Program-made: the position numbers and the translations under genes
Notes under the pieces: model-generated
What the model saw: only the letters and a program-made list of their open reading frames with translations
What the model was told of the DNA's origin: nothing
Databases searched by the model: none
Source of the DNA: Bacillota bacterium
GTDB lineage: Bacteria; Bacillota; Sulfobacillia; Sulfobacillales; Sulfobacillaceae
DNA: 55,501 nt
Reading direction: 5' to 3'
Assembly (NCBI GenBank): GCA_021820965.1
Contig: JAKACZ010000033.1
Span: forward strand, 1-55,501
In this document: in pieces, positions 25,985 through 35,062 of the stretch
How positions within the stretch are numbered: position 1 is the first letter of the stretch
Layout of the letters: each line of letters starts with the position of its first letter

Positions 25985-27022
25985 ATGACCACCGTTCGAG
26001 ATGTCGCCAAGTTGGCGCAAGTATCAGTTTCCACCGTCTCCCTGGTTCTGCGGCAGCCTCATCGTGTGTCGGAGGCAACGCGGGAGCGGGTACAAGAGGC
26101 CATTGAACAGCTACAATACCGGCCCAACGGAACGGCGCGGGATCTGAGAGTACGAAAGACCAACACCGTCGCTATTTTGCTGCATAACCTCAGTGGCCCG
26201 TTTTACTCGGAACTCATCCGTGGGGTTGAAGAGATTGGCGAGGCTTTAGGCTATACAACCCTGGCCGCGGGCTGTGCCAAGAACCAGGAACAGGGATCCT
26301 TGCGGCTATTGCACGAGGGGCGCGTTGACGGAGCCATCGTTCTCGACCCGACAATCGATTCTCCCGTATTGTTGCAGTATGCCCGGCAGTCCTTGCCCAT
26401 TGTAGTCTTGGACCGGCGATTGTCCGACGGCCTTCAGTCGGCATATATCACTGCGGTTGGTTCGGATCATGAATCTGGCGGATATTTGGCGGCTCAACAC
26501 TTGCTGAGCCAGGGCTATCGACGCTTCGCCTTTATCGCGGGACCCGTCGATTCCGAACACAGCCACCTGCGGCAGTTAGGGTTCTTCCGGGCTCTGCAGG
26601 AAGCGTCGATTGATACGGCGGCGGTTCCAGTCGTGCATAGTGATTTTACGGAACCAGGCGGTATGCGGGCGATGCGAACCTTACTAAAAAGTGAATGGCC
26701 GGCCCAAGCCATCTTTGCCGCCAACGATGAAATGGCGATTGGCGTCCTGCAAGTGCTCGAAGAACAACAAGTGAATGTGCCCGGGGATGTGGCGGTGATG
26801 GGTTTCGACGACATTCGGCTGGCCCGTTATGTGGTGCCGCCGCTGTCAACCATTCACCAACCAATGTATGAATTGGGCGTGGCGGCAATGAAACAGTTGC
26901 AACGCGCCCTTTCCGGAAAAACCAATATTCCAGCCGAGGTGCTTCCGGTGAAGCTGGTTCCTCGAGCATCAACGACGGACAATCTGCTGAAGAAAGCTGG
27001 GGATGAATCCCATGTCTCTTGA
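25985..27022 (+). CDS. LacI-family transcriptional regulator
   Basis: A 345-residue regulator. The N-terminal helix-turn-helix 'TVRDVAKLAQVSVSTVSLVL' and hinge helix ('RERVQEAIEQLQYRPNG') are classical; the rest is a periplasmic-binding-protein-like sensor domain ('VDGAIVLDPTID', 'QAIFAANDEMAIGVLQVLEE', 'VAVMGFDDIRLARYVVPPLS'). The family binds palindromic operators and releases them on binding a sugar. AAGGAG precedes the ATG at 25985; the open frame extends upstream without a proper start. It is the first gene of the operon and ends overlapping the GH35 start. Two matching operators lie upstream, so autoregulation and control of the divergent hydrolase are likely. The inducer is probably a beta-galactoside or related oligosaccharide (inference). 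Confidence 0.92.
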   Translation: MTTVRDVAKLAQVSVSTVSLVLRQPHRVSEATRERVQEAIEQLQYRPNGTARDLRVRKTNTVAILLHNLSGPFYSELIRGVEEIGEALGYTTLAAGCAKNQEQGSLRLLHEGRVDGAIVLDPTIDSPVLLQYARQSLPIVVLDRRLSDGLQSAYITAVGSDHESGGYLAAQHLLSQGYRRFAFIAGPVDSEHSHLRQLGFFRALQEASIDTAAVPVVHSDFTEPGGMRAMRTLLKSEWPAQAIFAANDEMAIGVLQVLEEQQVNVPGDVAVMGFDDIRLARYVVPPLSTIHQPMYELGVAAMKQLQRALSGKTNIPAEVLPVKLVPRASTTDNLLKKAGDESHVS

Positions 27023-29384
27023 AATGAAGGACCGGGCATTTTGGCACGACGGAATTCCGCACTTTTTTTACGGCGGCGAAATGCATTATTTTCGGCTGCC
27101 CTCCGATCAGTGGCGCGACCGTTTAGAGCGCCTGCGCGGCCTGGGCATCACGACTGTCAGCACCTATGTACCCTGGCTTTGGCACGAACCCCAACCAACC
27201 CAGTTTGACTTTGCCGGTAAGACACACCCCCAGCGCGACTTGCTGCGGTTTCTCTCGCTGGCAGCCGAAACCGGGCTTACCGTATTCCTGCGCCCAGGTC
27301 CCCACGTCATGGCGGAACTCCGTCAGGAGGGATTGCCCGCGTGGCTATTTACGCGATATCCCGATGTCTTGGCCCGCGATTCGATGGGCAAGCCCCACCC
27401 CGCCGGCATGGTGACCTATCTTCACCCGACGTTTTTAGAGCTGGTCGACCGATGGTACGCAGAGTTAGGTGCTGCCCTCGCCCCCTATTTTGTCAACCAC
27501 GGCGGGCCCGTTGTTCTGACCCAATTAGACAACGAAGTAGGCATGCTCCACTGGGTCAGCGCCACGCCGGATGACCATGCTACCGTTCAGCGGGAGTATC
27601 GTTCATTTTTGGACTCCGCGTCCCCGGATGCCGCAGAAGACACTTATTGGGCGCGCGCTCAATTTTGGCGTCGTTACCGTGCACGCTATTTAACCCATCT
27701 ACAGGATGTGGCCCGGACCCGCGGCTTTCCAGGCCCTTACGTTATCAACGTGCATGGATTTCGCGATTTCTCCATATACAGCCGTGGCGTGGACTATCCC
27801 GTGGGGCTTTCGCAGCTGGTCGATGCCGCTCCTGTGGAGCTGTCGCTCTTAGGCGGCGACTTTTATCCCGGCCACGTGACCTATGACAATTTCCACGATC
27901 TGGCCATCGCGGTGGCCTACACCCGGGCGGTCAATTCGTCCAATGCCGCCGCATTTTCCCCGGAGTTCCAGTCGGGGCGATTTCAAGACCGCCCCCATAT
28001 CGAACCCTCCGACCTTGATCTGGCGGCACGGGTAAGCATTGCGGCCGGCTTAAATGGCCTCAATTGGTACATGATATCGGCCGGTGAAAATCCGGACGAC
28101 ATCGGGGTTTTTGGCCGTCATCACGATTGGCAGGCACCCGTGGCAATTGACGGCTCGTATCGGCCGGCAGCAGTCCCAATAGCCCATCTGGGAACACTGA
28201 TTCGTGATTTCGGCAGTAGTTTAGTCCTCACTCACCCGGTCGGTGACCTGACCATGGGTTACTACTCGCCGTACTATATGACGGAAAACCCGCCACCGAC
28301 GGCCTCCGACGACGAGCTGGCGGTCATTCAGACTGTGACGCAGGACCGCGAAGCCTGGCATTTTGATGGTGCCTATCGCTGCCTCATCGCGGCCAACCTC
28401 AGCATCAACGCCGTCTGGCTCGACTCGCCCCAGGCCAACCTCGATCCGGCCAGCTATCCTTATTTGTGGGTGGCCACCAGTCAGTATATGGATCGGGAGA
28501 CCCAAGCCCGACTGGCCGATTATGCCAAGCGCGGCGGCACATTGATTTTGGGTCCGCACGTGCCGACCCAAGATTTGTCCGGTGGGAGTTGCCGCATTTT
28601 AGCCGACACACTGAATCTGCCGGAATCATTGCGGTTCGGACAACAAGGACACGCCACGGTGCTGTCCTGGGACTCTGTCTACTGCCCCATCTACAGGACG
28701 TTTCCCCGCCTTTCCGGCATCGAAGTACTGGGGCACCTGAATCAACCCGGGGGGCTGGAAGAGCCTATCATCATTCGCCGTACTACGGGTCAGGGCCAGA
28801 CCTTGGTGGTGGGATTGGGGCTGTCGGGGATTTACGACGTCTCGTATTCGCTAATCCGCGACTTAATCGCGGCGTTGGGAAAAACGCCCGCCGTGCAGAG
28901 CACAAATTCGGCCGTTCACGTGGCGTGTCGCCTGGGTCCCCAAGGCCATTTTCTGTTCGTGCACAATTTTCACGAGGTCCCCCAACAAACTACCGTCACC
29001 ATCCCCGGCGATCCCGAGGCCTGGCCGATTACGGTGGCAGCGCGTCAGGGACTCATGCTGCCCTATGGGGGGGTCCCTCTCGTCCCAGACCGTCTGCGGG
29101 TCGAGTTTACTACCCAGGAGCTCACTCTGGATTCCAAGCACCGCGTTCGCATCCACCGCGGGACCGGCGCAGGGGTCACCAAGCTACGGTGGCTGGGGCC
29201 GACCCGCCCCACTGTGACACTTTCCGATGATCGCTCCACCGTAGAAATTACCGAGGATATCATAACCATTCGCTGGCCGGAAAGCGAGAATGCCAAGGTT
29301 ATTCTCGCGGACCTGCAATGGGCGGATGCCAAACCAATTAAGACGTACTCACCCACTCTTGTTTCCCCACCTGAGGAGGTATAA
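27012..29384 (+). CDS. GH35 beta-galactosidase
   Basis: A 790-residue cytoplasmic enzyme (no signal peptide) of glycoside hydrolase family 35. The TIM barrel begins with 'YGGEMHYFRLPSDQWRDRL' and 'GITTVSTYVPW.WHEP', then 'FLRPGPHVMAELRQEGLPAW'. The acid/base Glu is in 'VLTQLDNEVG' (about residue 175) and the likely nucleophile Glu is in 'AAFSPEFQSG'. The C-terminal 400 residues contain a glutamine-amidotransferase-like domain ('GGTLILGPHVP') and beta domains, as in long bacterial members. It releases terminal beta-galactose from imported oligosaccharides. The start may be the ATG at 27012 or 27003, both inside the end of lacI; GGGG at about 26999-27003 fits 27012 better. The transporter gene follows immediately. 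Confidence 0.88.
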   Translation: MSLEMKDRAFWHDGIPHFFYGGEMHYFRLPSDQWRDRLERLRGLGITTVSTYVPWLWHEPQPTQFDFAGKTHPQRDLLRFLSLAAETGLTVFLRPGPHVMAELRQEGLPAWLFTRYPDVLARDSMGKPHPAGMVTYLHPTFLELVDRWYAELGAALAPYFVNHGGPVVLTQLDNEVGMLHWVSATPDDHATVQREYRSFLDSASPDAAEDTYWARAQFWRRYRARYLTHLQDVARTRGFPGPYVINVHGFRDFSIYSRGVDYPVGLSQLVDAAPVELSLLGGDFYPGHVTYDNFHDLAIAVAYTRAVNSSNAAAFSPEFQSGRFQDRPHIEPSDLDLAARVSIAAGLNGLNWYMISAGENPDDIGVFGRHHDWQAPVAIDGSYRPAAVPIAHLGTLIRDFGSSLVLTHPVGDLTMGYYSPYYMTENPPPTASDDELAVIQTVTQDREAWHFDGAYRCLIAANLSINAVWLDSPQANLDPASYPYLWVATSQYMDRETQARLADYAKRGGTLILGPHVPTQDLSGGSCRILADTLNLPESLRFGQQGHATVLSWDSVYCPIYRTFPRLSGIEVLGHLNQPGGLEEPIIIRRTTGQGQTLVVGLGLSGIYDVSYSLIRDLIAALGKTPAVQSTNSAVHVACRLGPQGHFLFVHNFHEVPQQTTVTIPGDPEAWPITVAARQGLMLPYGGVPLVPDRLRVEFTTQELTLDSKHRVRIHRGTGAGVTKLRWLGPTRPTVTLSDDRSTVEITEDIITIRWPESENAKVILADLQWADAKPIKTYSPTLVSPPEEV

Positions 29385-31031
29385 ATGATGAACCTGTCAC
29401 GTGCAGGAGTCACCCTGGCGGCGCTTTGTGGCGCCAGCCTGGTGGCGCTGGCGGGTTGCGGCACGGCGCCCACAACCCCTGCCGCCACCACCGGGAATCA
29501 CCCCCTAACAGTGATTCCGGGCTTGAACGGCGCGTTTGCCGATAACTTTAATCCGTACTCGTCTAGCGCCTTAAGTGGAACGCTGGGCCTTATTTACCAG
29601 CCCTTGTTCTATTTCAATCTGGTAGGCCCCCAGACCTACGGGCTCCTCGGAAAGTCCTATCACTGGAGCCAGGGCAATCGCACATTAACCGTCACCCTGC
29701 GCCCCAATGTCAAGTGGTCCAACGGAAAGCCGGTCACGGTTCAAGACGTGGTGTACAGCTATGATCTTCTACGGAAGTTCCCCAGCTTGGACACCAATGG
29801 CATCTGGGCACACCTCTCCTCGGTTAAGGCCCAGGGACAGACCCAAGTCGTCTTCCGATTCCGATCACCGGACGTTCCCTTCGGCAACTTTGTGCTGAGC
29901 GACGTCTATATCGTCCCCCAAAGCATTTGGCGCACCTATGCCAACCCGGCCAAGGTCACCAACCCGCACCCAATAGGCACGGGCCCCTATCTGGTGCACA
30001 CATTTTCGAACCAAGTTTACACTTATCTCGCCAATCCTCATTATTGGGGCGGAGAGCCCAAGGTTCACGAACTGAAGTACTTGGACTATAGCGGAGGTCA
30101 GAGCGCCACGCTTGCCTTGGCTTCCGGATCGGTGGACTGGACCGATCTCTTTTTCCCGAATATCAACAAAGTGTTTGTTGCCAAGGCGCCCGCCTATAAT
30201 CACTACTGGTTTTCGGTCGGCGGCACCAACATGCTCTACCCCAATCTGAAAAATCCGATATTATCGCAATTACCGGTCCGCCAAGCGATAAGCGATGCCA
30301 TCAACCGGGTGCAACTGGACAAAGTCGGCGAATACGGTTATGAGCGCCCGGCCACACCCACGGCACTCTTGCCTCAACAAAAATCGTGGATTGCGCCAAA
30401 TCTTCCCGCGCAGGATCGGGCCTTTACCTATAGTCCCAACACCAGCATTAGCATCTTGAAGCACGCAGGCTTTAAGCGAAACGCGCAGGGTATCTTTGTT
30501 GCCCCTAACGGCACCCCATTATCTTTTACGTTACAGGTGCCCTCAGGCTGGCCCGATTGGGATGCGGATTGCTCCTTGATGGCTCATGATCTCAACCAGA
30601 TCGGCATGAAGGTCACGGTCCAACAATTAAGTTTTGGGGCCTACTACTCCAACATCACCACCGGACATTATCAGCTCGCGATGTCATGGAGCGGGGCCGG
30701 TTCGACGCCGTACTACCTATACCAGTCGCTACTTCAGCCCAAGAACCCCGGCAATTTTGAAGGGTGGTCTAACCCGGCCACCACCGCGGCCTTAACCACC
30801 TATGAAAAGTCGAGCAACAGCGCCGTTCAGCATCAAGCGATTGACACCCTCGAAAAGGCCGTGGCACAGAATCTGCCGGCCATTCCTTTAATCTATGGCG
30901 CCACCTGGTACGAGTACAACACCAGGTATTACACGGGTTGGCCAACCGCCAAGAACCCTTATGCGCAACCTGCCCCATACAATTATCCCGCCGAAGGCAT
31001 CGTGCTCTCCCACCTAAAGCCTCGCGGGTAA
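29385..31031 (+). CDS. ABC transporter substrate-binding lipoprotein, Dpp/Opp family
   Basis: A 548-residue extracytoplasmic solute receptor. The lipobox 'LVALAGCG' near residue 27 makes it a membrane-tethered lipoprotein. It follows the family 5 pattern: 'DNFNPYSSSAL', 'LRPNVKWSNGKPVTVQDVVYSYDLL', 'HPIGTGPYLVHTF' and 'LPVRQAISDAINRVQL', with a final 'NLPAIPLIYGATWYEYN'. Members of this family bind peptides, but in bacteria such as Thermotoga they also bind oligosaccharides; the glycosidase neighbours point that way here. GAGGAGGT lies before the ATG, which follows the GH35 stop directly. Confidence 0.9.
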   Translation: MMNLSRAGVTLAALCGASLVALAGCGTAPTTPAATTGNHPLTVIPGLNGAFADNFNPYSSSALSGTLGLIYQPLFYFNLVGPQTYGLLGKSYHWSQGNRTLTVTLRPNVKWSNGKPVTVQDVVYSYDLLRKFPSLDTNGIWAHLSSVKAQGQTQVVFRFRSPDVPFGNFVLSDVYIVPQSIWRTYANPAKVTNPHPIGTGPYLVHTFSNQVYTYLANPHYWGGEPKVHELKYLDYSGGQSATLALASGSVDWTDLFFPNINKVFVAKAPAYNHYWFSVGGTNMLYPNLKNPILSQLPVRQAISDAINRVQLDKVGEYGYERPATPTALLPQQKSWIAPNLPAQDRAFTYSPNTSISILKHAGFKRNAQGIFVAPNGTPLSFTLQVPSGWPDWDADCSLMAHDLNQIGMKVTVQQLSFGAYYSNITTGHYQLAMSWSGAGSTPYYLYQSLLQPKNPGNFEGWSNPATTAALTTYEKSSNSAVQHQAIDTLEKAVAQNLPAIPLIYGATWYEYNTRYYTGWPTAKNPYAQPAPYNYPAEGIVLSHLKPRG

Positions 31032-31069
31032 ACAGGCGGCGCACCGGGTTACCAGGTAAGGAGGGTCTT

Positions 31070-32056
31070 ATGCATTTCATCCGGCAACGGCTGGCGTTTC
31101 TGGTATTGTCTTTGTGGGCTGCGGCCACGATTAACTTCGTGTTGCCGCGGCTCATGCCGGGAAACCCTGCCATTCTCATGATTGGGCGGTTTAAAGGGCA
31201 GTTAAGCGCCCGGGCACTGCACGCTCTGCAACTCCAATTTGGCATCACCCACAAACCGTTATGGGAGCAGTACCTCATTTACCTGAACAACCTCATTCAT
31301 GGCCAGCTCGGACTGTCCCTCACCTATTATCCCGTGCCGGTGTCGAAAATCATCGCGGCCAGTTTGCCGTGGACACTCGGCTTGGTTGGGCTGGCTACGG
31401 TGATCAGCGTCATCGTCGGCCTATTGCTTGGGATATACACCGCCTGGCACCGTGGAAAAAAGTGGGACACGGTGCTTCCAACCATGGCAACATTCACCGC
31501 TGCGTTGCCGTATTTTTGGCTTGGGTTGCTGCTCCTCTTTGTGTTTGGCTATCTGTGGCACTGGTTTCCCCTGGCACATGCCTATTCCACGAGCTTAACC
31601 CCGGCCCTGAGTTGGGGATTTCTCACCAACATGGTGTACCATGCGCTGCTCCCGGCAATAACGATTGTGATTAGTTCGATGGGCGGATGGCTATTGGGGA
31701 TGCGCAATAACATGATCCAAACATTAGGCGAAGACTATGTGCTGTTCGGAAAAGCGCGGGGTTTGTCGGAGCGGCGGCTGATGTTTCACTACGCCGCTCG
31801 AAACGCCATCCTCCCGAGCATGACGGGCTTTGCCATGGCCATCGGCTTCGTGGTCGGCGGTGCGTTACTCACCGAGGTGGTTTTTTCCTATCCAGGCGTA
31901 GGTTACCAGTTGCTGGCCGCGGTTCAGAACGAAGACTATCCCCTCATGCAAGGGCTCTTCTTAATTATCGCATTTTCCGTGCTGTTCACGAATTTCTTGG
32001 TTGAGATCTTGTACGGTAAGCTTGATCCGCGAACGCGAAGAGGTGACCAGGCATGA
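31070..32056 (+). CDS. ABC transporter permease, DppB-like
   Basis: A 328-residue membrane protein with six hydrophobic helices. The start 'FIRQRLAFLVLSLWAAATINF' and 'LPRLMPGNPA' are the classical N-terminus of DppB/OppB permeases. The cytoplasmic coupling loop reads 'EDYVLFGKARGLSERRLMFHYAARNAILP', the EAA motif contacting the ATPases, and 'VVGGALLTEVVFSYPGVGY' follows. AAGGAGGG precedes the ATG at 31070. Its stop overlaps the next start by four bases (ATGA). It forms the pore together with the next gene product. Confidence 0.92.
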   Translation: MHFIRQRLAFLVLSLWAAATINFVLPRLMPGNPAILMIGRFKGQLSARALHALQLQFGITHKPLWEQYLIYLNNLIHGQLGLSLTYYPVPVSKIIAASLPWTLGLVGLATVISVIVGLLLGIYTAWHRGKKWDTVLPTMATFTAALPYFWLGLLLLFVFGYLWHWFPLAHAYSTSLTPALSWGFLTNMVYHALLPAITIVISSMGGWLLGMRNNMIQTLGEDYVLFGKARGLSERRLMFHYAARNAILPSMTGFAMAIGFVVGGALLTEVVFSYPGVGYQLLAAVQNEDYPLMQGLFLIIAFSVLFTNFLVEILYGKLDPRTRRGDQA

Positions 32057-32997
32057 ACGTTCCAGCCACTCCCTCCACGGCCAGCCCGCCAAGTCCGGCC
32101 CCACCCGCTCGTGGTGGGCGCTGGCACACCTGGGGCGACATCGTGAAACGGGACAAGCGCCCGTTAGTTGGCGTCGGCATTCTGTTGCTATTCGTGTTGA
32201 TGGCCGCCTTGGCTCCGGTCTTGACGCACTATTCCCCCACCGCGACCAACTTTACTCCGCTGGCCGCGCCGTCCGCGCGGCACTGGCTCGGAACTACCGC
32301 CAGCGGCCAAGATATCTGGTCGCAATTTCTCTACGGCGGCCGCGTGTCACTTAGCGTGGGATTTGCCGCCGGCCTTATCGCCACCGTCTTGGCCGTGGTT
32401 TTGGGGATGCTTCCCGCGTATGTGGGAGGATGGGTTGACACAGGGATGGCCACTCTCACCAACATTATGCTGGTCATCCCGGGCCTGCCGCTCTTAATCG
32501 TCATTACCGCGTATGTGCATCAGACGGGTCCGGCCACGATAGCGCTGGTCATCGGCCTTACCGGGTGGGCGTGGGGAGCGCGCATTCTACGCGCGCAGAC
32601 GCTAACGCTGTCGCGCCGCGACTTTATCGTCGCCGCGCGCCTGGCCGGCGATAATCGCTGGCGCGTGCTTCTCGCCGAGATCCTGCCGAACATGCTCTCA
32701 TTGGTCATTGCCAATTTAGTCTTCGCCGCAATCGGGGCGATCTTGGCCGAGGCCAGTCTCGAATTTCTGGGGCTCGGAAATCCCGACACAGTGACTTGGG
32801 GCACCATGTTGTACTGGGCGGATGCCGGGGAGGCCTTACTCAATGGCGCCTGGTGGTGGATCGTTCCTCCGGGGTTGGCCATTGCTCTGGTCGGATTGAG
32901 CCTTTCCCTGGTCAACTTCGGCATCGACCAGGTCTCCAATCCCCGGCTGCGCGTGAACCGGCGAACCAAGAGATCTAGCGTCTTAAGGAGAGATTAA
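32053..32997 (+). CDS. ABC transporter permease, DppC-like
   Basis: A 314-residue permease with a Pro-rich cytoplasmic N-terminus of about 40 residues and six helices. 'HWLGTTASGQDIWSQFLYGGRVSLSVGF' is the DppC/OppC signature, and the EAA loop reads 'RDFIVAARLAGDNRWRVLLAEILPNM'. 'AILAEASLEFLGLGNPDTVTWGTML' is the typical end. It starts within the stop of the previous gene and ends two bases before the first ATPase gene, so the complex is made in fixed proportion. Confidence 0.92.
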   Translation: MNVPATPSTASPPSPAPPARGGRWHTWGDIVKRDKRPLVGVGILLLFVLMAALAPVLTHYSPTATNFTPLAAPSARHWLGTTASGQDIWSQFLYGGRVSLSVGFAAGLIATVLAVVLGMLPAYVGGWVDTGMATLTNIMLVIPGLPLLIVITAYVHQTGPATIALVIGLTGWAWGARILRAQTLTLSRRDFIVAARLAGDNRWRVLLAEILPNMLSLVIANLVFAAIGAILAEASLEFLGLGNPDTVTWGTMLYWADAGEALLNGAWWWIVPPGLAIALVGLSLSLVNFGIDQVSNPRLRVNRRTKRSSVLRRD

Positions 32998-32999
32998 GC

Positions 33000-33995
33000 G
33001 TGAACGCGGCATTGTTGCTCGATCATTTGTGTGTCTCGTACCGGAGCCCGACGGGATCTGTTCCCGCCTTGCGGGATGTCTCGCTGGCGCTGTACGATGA
33101 CGAAATTTTGGGGCTGGTCGGCGAATCGGGCAGCGGGAAATCGACGCTGGCCCAAGCGGTGATGCGCCTCTTGGAGCCGGACGCCGCCGATATCCGCGGC
33201 CGTGTCATGGTTGGGGACCGAGACCTGTATGGCCTGACCGAAAGCGAACTCCGCCAATTGCGCTGGCGGGATGTGGCCATGGTTTTTCAAAGTTCCATGA
33301 ATGCGCTGAACCCGGTGCTGTCGGTCCAAGACCACTTTACCGATACGTTCTGGGCGCACTTTCCCACCATGGGCTTAGCTGACATTCGCCGAAAGACGGC
33401 AGTATTGTTGGAGCAGGTGCGATTAAGCCCCCGCGTTGCACAGAGCTACCCGCATGAACTATCCGGTGGAATGCGGCAACGCGTCGTCATTGCCTTGTCT
33501 TTGGCCCTGAATCCGCGCGTGCTCATCCTGGATGAGCCCACCACCGCATTAGATGTGGTGGTTCAACGCTCCATCCTGGGTCAAGTTGCCGCTCTGCAGC
33601 GCGAGCGTCGATTGGCGGTGCTTCTGATAAGCCACGACTTCACTTTAGTCTCTAGTTTGGCACATCGCGTCGCGGTCATGTATGCAGGCGAACTCATGGA
33701 AATTACCGATCGCGAAACGGGCCTAGAGAACACCATGCCGCATCATCCCTATACGACAGGATTAATCAATGCGACCCCCCGGATTTTCGACGACCAGGTC
33801 CGCATCGAGGGAATTCCGGGAGAACCCCCTGATATGGCCCATCTTCCCGTCGGCTGCTCCTTTTATGATCGGTGTCCCAAACGGCTTAGCATCTGTCGCA
33901 CCACGCCTTTGCCTCAATACGAATCCCGGACCTACATCCGGTGCCACGTGGTGGGCACACAACGAGTGGAGGGGGATTTGGCGCATGAACGCTAA
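33000..33995 (+). CDS. ABC transporter ATPase, DppD-like
   Basis: A 331-residue ATPase: Walker A GESGSGKST, Q-loop 'MVFQSSMNALNP', signature LSGGMRQR, Walker B 'VLILDEPTTALD' and the switch His in 'LLISHDFTLV'. The C-terminal oligopeptide-ATPase domain has the 'GCSFYDRCP.RLSICR' cysteines that bind an iron-sulfur cluster in relatives. The start is GTG at 33000 with AAGGAGAG upstream. It overlaps the second ATPase by 11 bases. Confidence 0.92.
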   Translation: MNAALLLDHLCVSYRSPTGSVPALRDVSLALYDDEILGLVGESGSGKSTLAQAVMRLLEPDAADIRGRVMVGDRDLYGLTESELRQLRWRDVAMVFQSSMNALNPVLSVQDHFTDTFWAHFPTMGLADIRRKTAVLLEQVRLSPRVAQSYPHELSGGMRQRVVIALSLALNPRVLILDEPTTALDVVVQRSILGQVAALQRERRLAVLLISHDFTLVSSLAHRVAVMYAGELMEITDRETGLENTMPHHPYTTGLINATPRIFDDQVRIEGIPGEPPDMAHLPVGCSFYDRCPKRLSICRTTPLPQYESRTYIRCHVVGTQRVEGDLAHER

Positions 33996-34941
33996 CGCAA
34001 TTATTGAAACGGATAATGTGACCGTTCGCTTCCCGCGGCCGTCTGGCCAAGACATCGTCGCAGTCCGCGCCGTTAACCTCTTTGTTGCGTCACGAGAAAC
34101 GGTTGCACTGGTCGGCGAATCAGGCAGTGGCAAAACCACATTGGGCCACACTCTGGTTCGCCTCTTACGGCCAAGTGCCGGGAAAGTTTGGTTTCACGGC
34201 CGGGATGTCAGTTTAATTCACGGGACAGCGCTAGCGCGCTACCACGGCGATGCCCAACTCATTTTTCAAGATCCCTTCGCCTCCCTGAACCCCTTCCATA
34301 CGGTCTCCTATCATTTACAGCGGCCATTGCGGCGGCTCCGCCGTCTGGGCCGTTCGGAAGCGCAGGAAATGGCCCGTGAGCTGTTGACACGAGTTGGGCT
34401 AACGCCTGCCACGACTTATCAGGATCGCTATCCGCATGAACTCTCCGGCGGTCAGCGGCAACGCGTCGCCATCGCCCGGGCCTTAGCCGCCGACCCCACA
34501 TTTATCGTCGCGGACGAACCCGTGTCCATGCTGGACGTGTCCTTGCGGGCGGGTATATTGCGCCTTTTGATGTCACTACAAGCCCAACAAGGACTCAGCT
34601 ATCTCTACGTGACGCACGACCTGGCCTCAGCTCGCTATCTCGCTCAGCGGATTGCGGTGATGTACGGCGGTTCGATTGTCGAAGTTGCCAATGCCGAGGA
34701 TCTGATTAGACGTTCAGCACATCCATACACCCAGCTGTTATTGGCCGCATCCACAGGAACTTTGGGTACGGACCTGCCCGAAACCCAGCAAGTGGCGCCC
34801 GATCTGTCTCAAGGCCGCCGGGGCTGTCCATTTGCCCCGCGTTGCCCCGTTGTCATGCCCATCTGTCACGAAGAAATGCCGGAGCCGGTTGCCGTGGGGC
34901 CTAACCATGTTGCGGCATGCTTTCGTGTCCATTCCGAATAG
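33985..34941 (+). CDS. ABC transporter ATPase, DppF-like
   Basis: A 318-residue ATPase and the last gene of the operon: Walker A GESGSGKTT, Q-loop 'LIFQDPFASLNP', signature LSGGQRQR, Walker B 'FIVADEPVSMLD' and switch His in 'YVTHDLASA'. The C-terminal 'GCPFAPRCPVVMPIC' carries the family cysteines. The ATG at 33985 lies within the previous gene and has GGAGGG upstream; the open frame continues upstream to 33769 without reason. No clear terminator follows before the transposase debris at 35063. Confidence 0.92.
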   Translation: MNANAIIETDNVTVRFPRPSGQDIVAVRAVNLFVASRETVALVGESGSGKTTLGHTLVRLLRPSAGKVWFHGRDVSLIHGTALARYHGDAQLIFQDPFASLNPFHTVSYHLQRPLRRLRRLGRSEAQEMARELLTRVGLTPATTYQDRYPHELSGGQRQRVAIARALAADPTFIVADEPVSMLDVSLRAGILRLLMSLQAQQGLSYLYVTHDLASARYLAQRIAVMYGGSIVEVANAEDLIRRSAHPYTQLLLAASTGTLGTDLPETQQVAPDLSQGRRGCPFAPRCPVVMPICHEEMPEPVAVGPNHVAACFRVHSE

Positions 34942-35062
34942 CACCGTCCCCGCACGAAGTCACCCAGTATCAAGTATTTAGGCGTCTTCGCGACACGGTC
35001 GCTGACTTTCGCCGGCCGAAGCCGACCGCTCGGGTAGGGTGGAGCGCGCTGCAGCGAACAAT

